A DNA stretch of 64,000 nt from Rhinopomastus cyanomelas (Eukaryota > Chordata > Aves > Bucerotiformes > Rhinopomastidae), in the NCBI GenBank assembly GCA_013400115.1, contig VXBP01001109.1:620001-684000 (forward strand). The letters are read 5' to 3'. A program made the translations under genes and the position numbers. Position 1 is the first letter of the stretch; every line of letters begins with the position of its first letter. Below are positions 1 to 12,060 of the stretch, in pieces. The notes under the pieces are model-generated. The model saw only the letters and a program-made list of their open reading frames with translations, did not search any database and had not been told where the DNA came from.

Positions 1-2005
1 GTTGCAGAATCCCTGCTCTCCCAACGAGGACATGATTACTTCGGGTGAACCTCACACGACATGAGGAGAGGGCAGCAGCACTGGCAAAGATTGTGCTGTG
101 ACTGCCCATGGTAGACTGGGGCTGTTTTTCTCCAGATAAATGGAGATGATTTTCTGCCAGATACAAGGAGGCCAGCTCTGAAGCATTTTGGGCTTGTTTT
201 AAATAAAACACCCAAAGAAAACAAACTATTTTTCTGACTCATCTTCCTGACATTTTAGAGGAATGATCTTGGACGCTGAAGATTAGTCAAAACGTAGTGC
301 GTTTCAGTGAGAACAAAATCAAGTTATCAGAGGCACACTCTCTGCCAGGGCTGCATTTGATAAACTGATTACAATTACTTTTTTCCCTGGTCACATTAAA
401 AAAAAATGGAAATAGATCTGACTAATAAAAGCAAACTAATAAAATCATTTGATCATCCTGATTCACCACACTTCACCGTGCCAAGCTTCCCCGTTGACTC
501 TCCAATTGTTATTGTCAAATTCTCAAGCATTTATTACACTTAGGATGACTTGCACTGCCCCCTTTTTCCTGTCACTGTCTGGATGTCTGTCATTGCTCCG
601 TGACTGCCATCTAATTGCAGCAAAGCAAACTTAAGACCACTCTGATACCACCTGCTGAACAGGACAGGATTTGCTTCAGCGTAATGTAGTCAGCTTTAAA
701 ATAATCTACCGTGATTGGCATGAACACAGATAATTCAGGGATACATCTAAATGCATTTAGGAAGGGGTCTTAGTTGACATAATTTTTAACTTTGCTCCAG
801 GAGAGTCCTTAAGATTTATCACAGGGTAATTTACCACTATATAACTGAAACATTGATACTGAATTGGACCCACTGATGTTGAAAATTACTCAGAGGAGTA
901 GAACCAATAAAGCAGTTACTAGCAGGTTGTATGCTAAAAGCAGATCATATCCTATTTATATCTTTCCTCTGCCTCGTTCCATCTCACAAATGTAGGTGCC
1001 CATTTTGTACTCATGAGTGTCAGTATGAATAACCTACATAACTCTGAGTTTGAGATAGAACTCTGAATTTGTTCTCTTTCTTAAGGTGGTTTCTGAGCTC
1101 TGCTGAATTAGTTTTCTGCAATGCTTCGTGGAAGAGACTCAGGTTAACTTAGGGTTCATCATGATATGGGATCACAAATAGCTGGAAGTGCTGAAAAAGG
1201 TAGAAACACTTTATTCACATAATTCACTGGTGACCAAACTAGTCAGATTAAAAGCGGCATAAAGGAACTGTAAAAACTGTTCTTCTCATGTGAAATCAAG
1301 AGAGAGTAATGTGGGAGTGGGATAGAGATAGAGGATGCACGTGGTAGTGAATTCTGTAGGGTACAGACACTGCGGGGTAAAATCCAATCTCATAAGGCTT
1401 AACAAGACTTAAGAGTCTTAACAAGATACTTAACAAGACTGTCAGGCATTAGCATGTGCATTTCTGGAGTCTGCAAGTGAATTTTTATAGAAGTAAGCTT
1501 TTAAACCTAAGACATTATAACTCATTCACTCTTTCTTTTTCGTTATAATTTCTTTCCTATAGCGTATTTTCATCTCTCCATCTCTTTTCTCCTATATGCT
1601 TATAAGGGAATGTCTTATATACAGCAATTGCTGTTATCATATGTTTTAAAAGACACATTTCTCCAGTCTTTGTCCCTAGCTAATCAGATCAGTAACTTTT
1701 AATAAAAGATACTAGCTGCACAGTCTTGTCAGGAAGTCTTTCAGAGCACAAAGTCTTTCATTTGGGGAAGTAGTATATTTTATTAAAATAAATAGTTTAA
1801 TGCCATCTAATTCCGCAATGATCAGTTAATTATGGAGTCCTGTTTAGTTTCTAGTCTAAGATAAAGACAAACATTTATTGCCTGGTGATTAGAGGACCAG
1901 GTTTCTGTGGTTTAGACCATACTGTAATACTCAGATATGTCGCAAGTGTCTCATTACTCCAGGTAGAGTCAGGAAAGGAGCACAGGCTGCAGCTCAAGGC
2001 TTTAT
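1..2005. other. AT-rich non-coding stretch, no gene seen
   Basis: No exon, RNA gene or mobile element is recognisable. The only local structure is a small cluster at 1398-1438, where the decamer CTTAACAAGA occurs three times (from 1398, 1417 and 1429), with AAGACT and AGTCTT arms forming a short inverted repeat between the first two. Open frames are short and carry no family motif. Confidence 0.6.
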
Positions 2006-2225
2006 TCATACAATCATTACTGATTGGAAGGGACCTCGAAAGATCATCTAGTCTAATCCCCCTGACACAGCAGGATCACCTAGACCAAGTCACACAGGAA
2101 CACATCCAGGTGGGTTTTAAATGTCTCCAGAGAAGGAGACTCCACAACTCCCCTGGGCAGCCCCTTCCAGTGCTCTGTCACCTTCACTGTGAAGAATTTC
2201 CTTCTGATATTTATAAGGAACTAGT
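2006..2225 (-). mobile_element. CR1 LINE 3' fragment, type J
   Basis: Read on the minus strand, this is the last ~220 bp of a CR1 element: the end of the ORF2 frame, its CTTGGTCTAG stop context, the GATCCTGCTGTGTCAGG hairpin, the GATTAGACTAGATGATC arm and a decayed tail. It is 5'-truncated just after the segment around 2221. One base change breaks the usual GGGATTGGA arm (TGATTGGAAG on plus). The 137-codon plus-strand frame across it is antisense to the element. Confidence 0.93.
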
Positions 2226-3623
2226 TACTAATGTTTGCCAGTCATCTCTGCTTTTACTTTATGCACCACATGGAGACATTCTGAACAGTGGACAGTGAAA
2301 CACCCCATAGAGCATGGATCGGTCACAGACAAAACCTGAACTCCTGTCAAAACTAGTGTGATGATGCAGTGTTAAAGTAGTCATTGAACTGCCCAAAGCA
2401 CATGCAGTAGGAAAACATCTTTTTGAGGGAAATTCCATACATTCGGTACTTTCACTTAAAGGTAAACATGCAGAAATGAAACAACCCTTACTAAATATTT
2501 TCAGAGTCTTCTGACTTGAGTAGTGGCCTTCCATCTTGGACTCTGACCTTTCTGTTACATGCAACCATCGTTGCTACTGGAGACAGTAAAGGGTGGTTTC
2601 GAACTGGTATTTCAGAAAGTCAGAATTATAATCTGTCCTGTGTTTCTCTTCCACAAAACAGAAAGCCTCACAATCTCTTTAGGGAATCTCTTTACAGACT
2701 CAAGGACCCTGTGCCAGTCTCTGTATTGTAATGTTCTCTTCCTTTACTTCTCAGCATTTGCCTTGAGGTGTTGAAAAGCGTGTTAGAATAGGGCAATAAC
2801 TCCTGTCTGGGCTCACAGCAGTTTTAGTTCACAACCACCACCTCACAAGTGAGAGACTTGAACAAGGTTCACTGGGACAAGGTCTACCACAAGGACAAGA
2901 CACAAACTGTAGTTGGCAGAACGTTTACTTACATCACATACAGGTCCAGGATACACTGCTACTCTTTAGACCTGTGAGGCCAAATACTGACCTACACATC
3001 TGTTGGCTTGGGCTACATAAATATGTTTGCCCTGACTGAAATTTATAGAAGAATGAAATCTTGCATGACTCCGGGCAGCAGTAGCAGCATGAACACTGAC
3101 AGCTCTGCTGAGGTCAGAGTCTTTGCAAAGTCAGTAGAAAGGACTGGTCATTAATTTTCTCTGTTGTGATTTTACTTTTCTCATTGTGTGCAAAAGGCTT
3201 TTTCTGGATTAGCAGGCTTTTGCTGCAGGCTGGGGAGAATACACTCCAGTGACACAGAGCTCGTAAAAAGTGCGACAAAGGGCAATACCAAGTTTGTCTT
3301 GGTTGCAAGAGTTGTACTGAAACAATCCCAGCCCAGAGAGTAAGGGTGCTGACAGTGCTGTGTTGGTTGTAAACTCCACAATGAGACATAGCTACAAAAG
3401 GTCAACACACTTAGAAGTTCTAACACCCCAAGCAGACATTTCAGAAAAGAAAAAAAACAATTAGAAACAATTATTTCCAAGTCTGAAGTAATTTTTCCTC
3501 ACTTATTCCACTAACCCTGAATATATCAAGCAGCAAGGAAGCCAATTTTAAAAAGAAAATTCTAGTTGTTCCAGGTCCTGTCCAGTAACTGGATGATGGT
3601 TCCCATTCAAACAGGAATAACAG
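2226..3623. other. Non-coding stretch, no gene seen
   Basis: Unique-looking sequence of mixed composition between two CR1 copies. Short frames occur on both strands (up to about 100 codons) but none shows a recognisable domain, splice context or codon pattern. I see no repeat family in it. Confidence 0.5.
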
Positions 3624-4110
3624 CATAGAATCACAGAATCTTTAGGGATTGGAAGGGACCTTGAAAGATCATGTAGTTCAACCCCCCCGCCACAGCAGGA
3701 TCACCTAGACCAAATTGCACAGGAACACATCCAGATGGGTTTTAAATGTCTCTAGTGAAGAAGACTCCACAACCCCCCTGAGCAGCGCCTTCCACTGCTC
3801 TGTCACCCTCACTGTGAAGACCTTCCTTCTCATATTTATGTGGAACCTCCTATGTTCCACCTCACACCCATTGCCCCTTGTCCAATCACTAGATGACATT
3901 GAGAAGAGCCTGGCTCCATCCTCCTGACTCCCACCCTTCAAATATTTATAGACATTAATGAGGTCACCTCTCAGTCTCCTCCAAGCTAAAGACACCTCAG
4001 CCTCTCCTCATAAGGGAGGTGTTCCACTTCCTTCATCATTCTCATTGCCCTACGCTGGACTCCCTCCAGCAGCTCCACATCCCTATTGAACTGAGGGGCC
4101 CAGAACATTT
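3624..4110 (-). mobile_element. CR1 LINE 3' fragment, type J, ~490 bp
   Basis: This minus-strand copy keeps the 3' tail, the two 3' UTR hairpins and about 130 codons of the ORF2 C-terminus. About 96 of these codons remain open (3705-3995, ending LV-stop). The family block LRGDLINVYKYLKGG is readable, as is a degraded form of the conserved VRVTEHWN..LPR segment. Upstream of that (higher coordinates) the frame continues, with stops, to about 4110, where the copy is truncated. No target-site duplication is visible. Confidence 0.95.
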
Positions 4111-7100
4111 TCTAAGGCAAAAGCATCACCTTCATCCACTGTGCAATTACATACATTTGACTTCACTCAATATACTTTCTTTTTTATCACGTGCTGGTTC
4201 CACCTGCCATAGAAGTAAAAATTTCTATCAGAATTGGGCACACTAGACACAGGACCAATAAATCTGGTCCTTTTATTAGTTGTCCTTACTGAAGATACAC
4301 TCTCAAGTGCAAGCTGAGAATAGAATGATAACTGGCAAGATAAATGTATTTCAATTCAGTAAGACGATTTGCATAATATGCTGAAGAAGAAAATATTGAA
4401 GCAGGTATCTCTTGATGGTTAACTAAGTATCCGTTGAGTACAACTCATCCAGGACAGGGGAAGAGATTACGCTGTTGAACTAACTCTTTTTGGAATAGGT
4501 TTATCGATAAGAAACAGTTTATTATTACTTGGAAGCATGAGGGAAGCAGTGCATGTCAAAATGGAATAAAGGAAGAGGAAATTAGTGAAATACAGCGGTG
4601 AGAGGACATCCCTGGAAAAGATGTGAGGAGCCTGTCAAGCACCTCTTTTCCATGACAACAACATACATCCAAACTGAAAATATTTTCATATTCAATCAGA
4701 AAATATCACTTCAATGCTAAACAGATATAAATTGGCATTTTGAAACTACACTCCCAGAAGACTATCTAAGGGTCTTGGCTTAGGATTTTCATTGTTTCTG
4801 ATGAAATAGAAATACTAATTTGACTCTATCAGGGCAAATGAATAACTTTTTGTGGCATGTAATGATGTCACTATAAGTCTAGGAAGGATTTCCTATATAA
4901 GAAAATACATAATTATAATCACGAGCTCAATGTGCTACTTCTTCAAGGAGGAGTCATGGAGTTCTGCCAATAAATTGCAAAGAATCAGACATAATTTTTG
5001 CTCAGAGTGCATGACATTGGAACACTGAGTTGTACCAAGGGTGAACACAAAATGCTGGTCAAACGTTACCTTTGAGCTGTCTACATTCCAGGTCGGTAAA
5101 AAGGGATATTTTCCAATTTATAGGAATTATCTGTGTGCTAACTGCACTAAAACTCTGACTTCTCTATGCACCATACTCCGTTTGGTTCCCACATGTCCAT
5201 ACATTTCGCTTGTTGTCTTCTGAAACCTGTCTGTACTCCCAACATGATGACATATTACTATTCAAGTCCCAGCATCAGGCTCTACTTGGCCATAGGTCTC
5301 AAAGCGGAGTTTTGAAAGCATCCAGTTGCCAAGAGAACATACCTGTGGACATCACAGTATGGTCCAATGTGGAGAACAAGGTTTTCCTTCACAATCTTCA
5401 GTCTACAAGCATTCTGGACAAATAGAATTCAGACGGACCAGCACAGGGTTTCTGGAAAGGACAGCAAAAAGGCAAGTGACACAGTGTGTAGAACTGTGCT
5501 CTGATGAACCACTCTAGTGTTGCCTGTGAGCCAAAATATGAGAAAAAATTAACAGGATACAGTCTACTTCAGTTTACGGACGTGATGTTAGGAATGACTC
5601 TATGATTCTGCAGCTTGCTGCTCAAATCAAACACCGAGGCTTTGTCTTGTCAGTCTCTTACACAAAAGTATTTATTTCAGCTTTCAGATTAATGCCTTTA
5701 TCAGAAGAAAATTTCACTTAGTAATATTTACATTAATTTTAGTAGCCAGCTTAGTGAATCAGCTCTCTAGGGCCTATCTTCTGCTTCCTTTCTTTCCTTT
5801 AAAAAAATGGAAGCAATTGTTTGTTCTTATGGGAGCAATGGGAACTGCAACACACTGAAGACAAAAATATATTAAGTTATCCACAGGAAAATTCAAGGGA
5901 AGCTACAGCTGCAGCGAGTGTTCCCACTAACTACCCATTCACTGACCTCCTTCTTGAGTTACTAGAGTGATTGACACAGCAGAGGGACAATCTGACAGAT
6001 CCATTTGGTGATCACCCCAATGAAAATGTCAGCTGAGCTTATTTCTTGAGGAATTCTGTTCATTTTGATCAATTGCTGAAAACCTGAGTAAAGGCTTCGC
6101 AAACACACAGCCTATTGCAGTGACAACACCTACATAAATAAAGGCACAGATTTGCTTGAGTTATTTGCAACCTAGACCCTTAAATTGAGATGCAGGAGCT
6201 TCCATTTCATGGGGAAAAATAGTTGAAAATGTGTGAAAATCTTAAATAGGAAAGATGCTGCCAAGAACAGGGTTTTTCCTAGTTTTTAAGTAAAATATTA
6301 CAGCCAGCATTTATTAATGTAAGTTAGTGTTCTATTGTAAGAATGTTATTCACATTAAAAAACCTTGTCCATGTGTGCAGTACAAAGGGATGGTAGAAAA
6401 TACAAATACACTACTTATTAGTTTTTAAAACCAAGATTTGACTTTCAGAAGTGAAAGCACAGTTTTCTGAGAGGACGATGCTGTGACTGAATTGACTGAG
6501 GGTTACTGGTCACTGTGCTGCCGTGAACCTTTCCTTATTAGTTACACCATTTGGATGTGGATCAATTCATGCAGCAAACACATTTTGCACCTAGTGAAAA
6601 TGAAATACAAGAACCATTACAATATAGGCAAAAAGGTATTTTTCAGAAGAGACAGCAAGTTCAGTAGAACAGTTGTCCTAGCGCCTATTAGAATCTTCCA
6701 AAATGGTGTTTTATCCTGCGTCTCTAATTACTGAGCCACACTTCTTGCATCCTGACAGATAAACCTGTTCAAAAATCTTAAAGAGGCTGAAGAGAAATGA
6801 CGTATGAAGCCCAAAGCTCCTTCCATCACATCTCTGACAACGTTCAGCTCAAGGCGCTCTGACCCTCCAGTTGATTGTCTGTGCCTCAGCAGTGCTGTCT
6901 ACAAAAAATGCCAGAAAATTAGCACTTCTGTATGCCTGTTTTGCATTCTTCAAGTGCATTATTAGAGTTCTTTTGTCAAAAGAAGCACACTACATCATTG
7001 TAGTCATAATAAATGCTCTTTGGTTTGTATGACTTTGTGTTTGCAATACATCCAAACAAAGGTCTTTTGTTCTGCTGGCAAAAGCTAATCTGTACAAGGA

Positions 7101-8150
7101 ATTTTTTTTAATTATTATTATTTTCTGCAAAAACTGCCTTTCTGAGCCTAGAGATTGGGTTAGCTAAAAGCCTCACATTCATTATCTTTAAGGTACCATG
7201 TTAATGAAAGGATTTTAATCATTGACACTGCTTTGTGAATTATTATTACACAAACCCCTGCTGTTGAGTAAGACAAAATTAACCCAGTTTAAGGGGCATT
7301 AAAAAAAAATCACAGCTAATTAGTAAGCCAACAGGAACAAAGAGAATATATAACAAAGATGTTGAGAGGATGACACTTACGTAAAAGCTGTAGCTCCCAT
7401 TCCAACATTGATCTTTCTGTATGGAAATCTTTTTTTTCTGACTGGTTTGATTCTGTTAGACTTGAGCATTTTTATGTTTTGTAATTAGTTTCCTAAGCCA
7501 CAATGTCTCGCTTCCCTCAAACTGTGGAAATCCAAAGGCTCATAATAGAAAATGGAAGATATTTTAAAATGCTTTTAAATTATTTCCCCAGCGATCTATA
7601 TCAGAAGCATAAAGTAATTCTCTGGATTATTCTGGGAAATTATTTCTGCATCCTCTGCTGTTCTCCGTGAATTGCAGAATACTTTAACTAATCTAGCCAG
7701 GTTCCATCGGAATAAGCCTTTCATTTTAATGGATTGATACTACTGTCCAGGTTGCAATTCCATATGGAGCAGATAAATGAAGCTATAGGTCTAAATCACC
7801 GCCTGGCTTCTCTTCTACACTCCTAGTCATGCTGGTTTCCAATGGGCAACACATCATTGTGCTGATGTAAGAGCCAAGGATGAGATGATCAAACCTCAGA
7901 GAAGTATTCATGCTGGGTGCCATTTGTTTGTAATTGCTCTTTGTAAGTTATAGTTTCAGATAAAGCTGAAATGGAATGAGGAAAAAATAATAATTAAGTC
8001 TGTTTCTCTTCTAGAGCCTGACAAAGGCTATAAAATATTTTCCAAATGTGCTTGTCCTTCCATTCAGTATTCCGCACATCTCTTCCCTCTGCTCTTTTGT
8101 TCATCAGCCCGATAATTAAGATCCAAAATATTTGCCGATGTTGTTTTGTT
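4111..8150. other. AT-rich non-coding stretch, no gene seen
   Basis: About 4 kb without a recognisable repeat or gene. The composition is AT-rich, with short A/T runs such as the ATT-rich tract near 7110-7125. The frames are all below 85 codons. The end nearest 8150 grades into the CpG-retaining block annotated separately. Confidence 0.5.
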
Positions 8151-8660
8151 CCAAGCCATCATTTTGTTTGCGTTGTAAACACAGAACAATGATCCTCTGG
8201 TTCTCTTGTGTGCCCGTAATTTAGTATTTCAATAATTTCCAATTGTTGAAAGTTTTAAAACAAATCTGGCAGTTTCCTTTTCTTTGCGGGGAAAATATAT
8301 GCGAACATAACGTTTACTGCATACGCGTATTTTCCCTTCCTGCCTCCATATTTTTGTGATCCTTACGAGGGAGTTAAAGCTCAGAGCAATCGCTGAGCAT
8401 AAAGCGGAAGACGTCCTTCAATAAAATTCAGCATTCTTGCACGGAGGCTGTTCTTGCAACCAAGATCATTGCTTCAGCTCCGCTAGTGCTAGACAATTCC
8501 ATTAACACTTTTGGTCTAAATTCAAGTAAAACATAAGAACGAGGTAGTATTGATTATATTCTGCAAGGGGCAGTACATTTCTATTAAGTAGAAATTTCCA
8601 TGGAAGAATCTTGCAGTATTTAACAAACATGACGTAACCACGCGAGAAACTGAGTCAAAA
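8151..8660. promoter_or_regulatory. Candidate regulatory block, CpG-retaining AT-rich DNA
   Basis: In an AT-rich, repeat-free setting this block keeps many CpGs; I count about eleven between 8285 and 8485. Methylated neutral bird DNA usually loses CpG, so retention suggests constraint or hypomethylation. It contains a perfect 10-bp palindrome ATACGCGTAT (8321-8330). A 9-bp inverted repeat, GGGAAAATA / TATTTTCCC (8289-8297 and 8328-8336), encloses it. There is no open frame of note, so I infer a conserved non-coding element or enhancer. Without an alignment this is only a candidate. Confidence 0.3.
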
Positions 8661-8810
8661 TTGTGTTAATTCTACAACATACACAGTGGCTCCAGGAAGG
8701 TTAATGATGAAATTTTAAACAAGATGTTAAAAAGCTCTGAACACATTTGAGAGAGTAATGAGATTTGTTTCATTTCTGAACACCAGGGCAACCTTCTTCT
8801 CTCCAAATTA

Positions 8811-8838
8811 CAGAATCACAGAACATTAGGGATTGGAG
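8811..8838 (-). mobile_element. CR1 LINE 3'-terminal stub
   Basis: Only the final ~28 bp of a type-J CR1 is present: CAGAATCACAGAACATTAGG followed by GATTGGA on plus, i.e. the tail and one arm of the terminal hairpin. The similarity stops abruptly at GAGCC. The copy is either an extreme 5' truncation or has been cut by a later deletion. Confidence 0.6.
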
Positions 8839-9039
8839 CCACCAAAGTGGCTCTGTTCCCTCATTGTACTGAACCAGACAGCTTCATGCTGATCTGCTGT
8901 GGATAACTACGGATAGCTTTAGCTGTAACAACCCCTACTTACATATCATTCATAGACTGTGTCTGACTAAGCAGGAATTGAAAAATAAACAACTGCATGA
9001 GAGGAAAGAAGCTGGATTAATTTTTAGGTGTCCACAGCA

Positions 9040-10130
9040 AACGTGTCTTGTCTATCAAATGTCATGGAAGGAGGGCTGACCAGTTGGGAGGAATATAGGA
9101 GAGTTCAGAGGATGTAGGGTGGGAACTAGGAAAGCTAAAGTCTTGGAACTACATCTTGCAAGAGTGGTCAAGGACAACAGAAAGGGCTTCTTCAAATACA
9201 TGGCAGGTAAAACTAAAGCCAGAGGCAATGTAGGCCCACTGTTGAGTGAGGTGGGTGCCCTGGTGACAGAGGATATAGAGAAAGTATCAATACCTGTCTC
9301 CATATTGATGTAGACTGTCCTTTGGAGCCCCAGACCTCAAGGGCATCTGAGGATGCCATGACAAAGGAGGAGTTTTCCTTCCTTGTTGAGGACTGGGTTG
9401 GAGATCCAGTAAGCAAACGGGACATCCACGGATCCATGGTCCTTGATGGGATGCCTCCATGCGTGCTGAGAGAGCTGGTGGATGTCATTGCTAGGCCACT
9501 CTCCACCATCGTTGGTAAGTCATGGGGAACAGGAGAGGTGCCCAAAGACCAAGAAGTCCTGGAGTGAATTAGAAGGGGGGTCGTTAGTAGGTGTAGAGAG
9601 GTTCTCCTCCCCCTCTACTCTGCTTTGGTGAGACCACACCTTGAATATTGTGCCCAGTTCTGGACCCTTCAGTTCAAGAAGGACAGAGAACTTCTTCAAA
9701 GAGTCCAGCGCAGAATTACAAAGATGATTAAGGAAACGGAACAGCTACCTTACTAGGAGAGGGTGAGGGAATTGGGTCTCTTCAGCCTGGACAAGAATGA
9801 GATGTGACCTCATTAATGTTTATAAATACATAAAGGGCAAGTGTCAGCAGGATGGTGCCAGACTCCTCACATTTATGCCCAATGATAGGAAAAGGGCAAT
9901 GGGTGCAAGCTGGAGTGTAGGAGGTTCCACATAAACATAAGAAAAGGGGGACAGATCACTGGAACTGGCTGCTCAGAGAGGTTGTGGAGTCTTCTCCTAA
10001 GGAGACATTCAAAACTCTCCTGGACACATTCCTATGTGATTTATGGTCGGTGATCCTGCTCTGGAAGACTAGAAGATCTTTAACGCTCCTTTCAACTCCT
10101 AACTTTTGGTCATTCTGTGCTTCCATCTAG
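9040..10130 (+). mobile_element. Old CR1 LINE, ORF2 relic with internal deletion
   Basis: This is the longest CR1 in the window, and diverged. At 9119-9300 the linker between the endonuclease and reverse transcriptase domains is readable: TRKAKVLELHLARVVKDN, then KGFFKYMAGKTKAR, then a VGPLLSEVGALVTED block. At 9322-9567, one frame further, lies the start of the reverse transcriptase (DGMPPCVLRELVDVIARPLS, then GTGEVPKD). After about 9570 the sequence jumps to the C-terminal RPHLEYCAQFW block (9630-9665), so the catalytic palm with its YxDD box and most of the thumb (roughly 300 residues in the family) are missing. The C-terminal part and a degraded 3' UTR run to ~10130. Frameshifts and stops rule out function. 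Confidence 0.85.
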
Positions 10131-10142
10131 TTTTTACTGATG

Positions 10143-10166
10143 TCTAAGTGATCCTGCTGTGGCATA
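10143..10166 (+). mobile_element. Type-J CR1 3' UTR stub (possible)
   Basis: TCTAAGTGATCCTGCTGTGG matches the ORF2 stop and first hairpin of type-J CR1 on the plus strand, but stops after about 22 bp. A second CR1 family begins there on the other strand. It may be the remainder of a copy interrupted or replaced at this point. Confidence 0.45.
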
Positions 10167-10222
10167 GAGTCAGTCAGGGTTAGAAGAGACCACAGCTGGA
10201 ACTGGATGATCCAGTTCTGACA
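10165..10222 (-). mobile_element. CR1 3' end, second family (type 2)
   Basis: The minus-strand 3' end of the same CR1 family is seen at 22830-22881 and, without the terminal bases, at 45361-46005. On plus it reads CATAGAGTCAGTCAGGGTTA, then a GACCACAG block and GATCCAGTTC. It carries an extra near-palindrome, AACTGGATGATCCAGTT (10200-10216), not present in the other copies. Confidence 0.65.
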
Positions 10223-11902
10223 ATGTCTTCTTTGAACAAGGATTTCATATTGTTAAGACTATTTCTAGGTCTGTTTCTTCCAGGAACTCACGTGTAAGAT
10301 TCCATATCAGCAAGCATTTAAGTGTTTTGCTGAATAATGTTGAAATTCCACTTCCTTTTTTAGACATAACTGTCTATTCTAGTGCTTAAAAAGAATGCCA
10401 CACTGCTCCTTTGTGTCTTCTACAAATGATTTAGGGAAGTTCTGGAATTTTCATCTCTGTTCTGCCGCACTACAAAGCAGTTATCAGACCCCATCGTGAA
10501 CAGTTTGGAAAAACACAGCCTGGCTGACAAATTAGTAGTATTTGGTGCTAATATTACTAATTCAACATTTGAAAGAGCTGCTCACCGGGGAAAAAATAAC
10601 ATGTTCTCTAAGTCACAGAAGAAACTAGGGAGATAGTTAATGGGTGTTGGCTGCATTGCTCGTACCGTGCACAATGCTGTTCGCATTGCAGCTGACTGCC
10701 AATAGATGTGGAAGTAATTGTCAACAAGATTTATTGTTACTTTCACATTTATACAGTTAGAGAGGAAAGGTTGAAAGAGTTTTGTGAAGTTCAGTGCTGA
10801 CTTCTACTGAACCATGGCAACACACAGTGATTATCACTAATGCATTTCACCGAAAGAATTTTGTATCTTTGGAGGCCATAGAAGTCATTCTTTCTTGTCA
10901 GAGCAAAATCCCCACAATCCTCTGTAATTTTTTGTGAGATCAATACCTGAGCTCTGACTTCAGGTCTAGCTCACAAACTCACAATTTTTCAGTGTATAAT
11001 GAGTTGGAAAACATCAAACTTTTTAAACAGCAGAATTAGGGCACCAAAGGTAATTAAACAGTAACGATTACAACAAAGCAGATGGTTTTTACTTGAAATT
11101 AAAGGTTGTAAGTGGGGGGCAGAGAGAGAAGGCAGTTGATCATCTTGGCAAAGTGAAGACCACAATACTTTTCTTGTATAAACTTATAAATTCCAGAAGC
11201 ATGATTTTCAGTGAAAGCTTTTTCAACTCCCGTTACTGTGGTTTATGCTTCTGGAGAATGTTTTCAGCCAACTTCACTTATGCAAGATTATTTGATTTAC
11301 ATATAATTTTAAATACGTCTGTACTCTAACTGTAAAAGGACAGATTTATTGTCCCAAATGGTACAGAACTTAATCAGAAGCCAAGATCTGAAATCTCAGA
11401 CATTTTTGTGTCTATCCAGAGAGACGAAAAAGTCTTCTTCTGAAGGCTGTTAGGACTTTCCTGCATGAATCATTGCTGGCGTTAACTTCATTTCAGATGG
11501 CAATAAACTGTCATAACCTTGCTTAAATTTTTGTTGTCAAAGACCTCTCAACTCCTGACATCTTCTTACCTATTGTCTTGAGACAATGATACAGAGAGAT
11601 TGACAAGAAACAGCCACCTGGATTCTTCCAAACAAACCAGAGGACCTACCCAGTGCTGCTGGATGTTGCTGTGGTCCGTATCAAGACCTTGGAAAGCAAA
11701 CAGGGAAGAGGTCTAGTCCCAGCTATTATGCATGAAACGTGCTCTTATAGCACATGCAGCAATCACCCCATCTGCGATGAAGACAATTAACTGCCCAGTC
11801 ACTGAGGTGGACACCTACTTGTTCATTTAGCAGGACATTTTGTCAGCTTGCCTGCACCATTAAAGTCTCCATTTATATCATACAGATGACACTGGTACTG
11901 AA
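10223..11902. other. Non-coding stretch, no gene seen
   Basis: Unique-looking AT-rich DNA. The largest frame (78 codons, plus, 11093-11329) has no recognisable motif. No repeat family was identified. Confidence 0.5.
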
Positions 11903-11986
11903 AAAAATCTGTATTTTTCATTTGCCAATGTACCTAAAGGCAGGAAAAATCTGTATTTTTCATTTGCCAATGTATCTAAAGGCAGG
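11903..11986. repeat. 42-bp tandem direct duplication
   Basis: Units 11903-11944 and 11945-11986 are adjacent 42-bp copies (start AAAAATCTGTATTTTTCATT, end AAAGGCAGG) differing by one base (TACC versus TATC). The near identity and zero spacing indicate a recent tandem duplication. It is followed directly by the AT-rich palindromic tract at 12013. Confidence 0.95.
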
Positions 11987-12012
11987 AAATATATTTAAAT
12001 ATAAAATATAAA

Positions 12013-12060
12013 TATATTTCCCAGGGAAATATAAAAATATGTCCCTGGGAACATATTTCC
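12013..12060. repeat. Paired palindromes around CCCAGGGA / TCCCTGGG
   Basis: 12013-12033 is a perfect inverted repeat with 10-bp arms and one central base (TATATTTCCC, A, GGGAAATATA). Twelve bases on, 12038-12055 forms a second, imperfect palindrome built on the complementary core TCCCTGGGA. Either can extrude as a hairpin. No coding role is apparent. Confidence 0.8.

Noticed and set aside
1885..2298. 137-codon plus-strand frame
   Set aside because: More than half is antisense to the type-J CR1 at 2006-2225.
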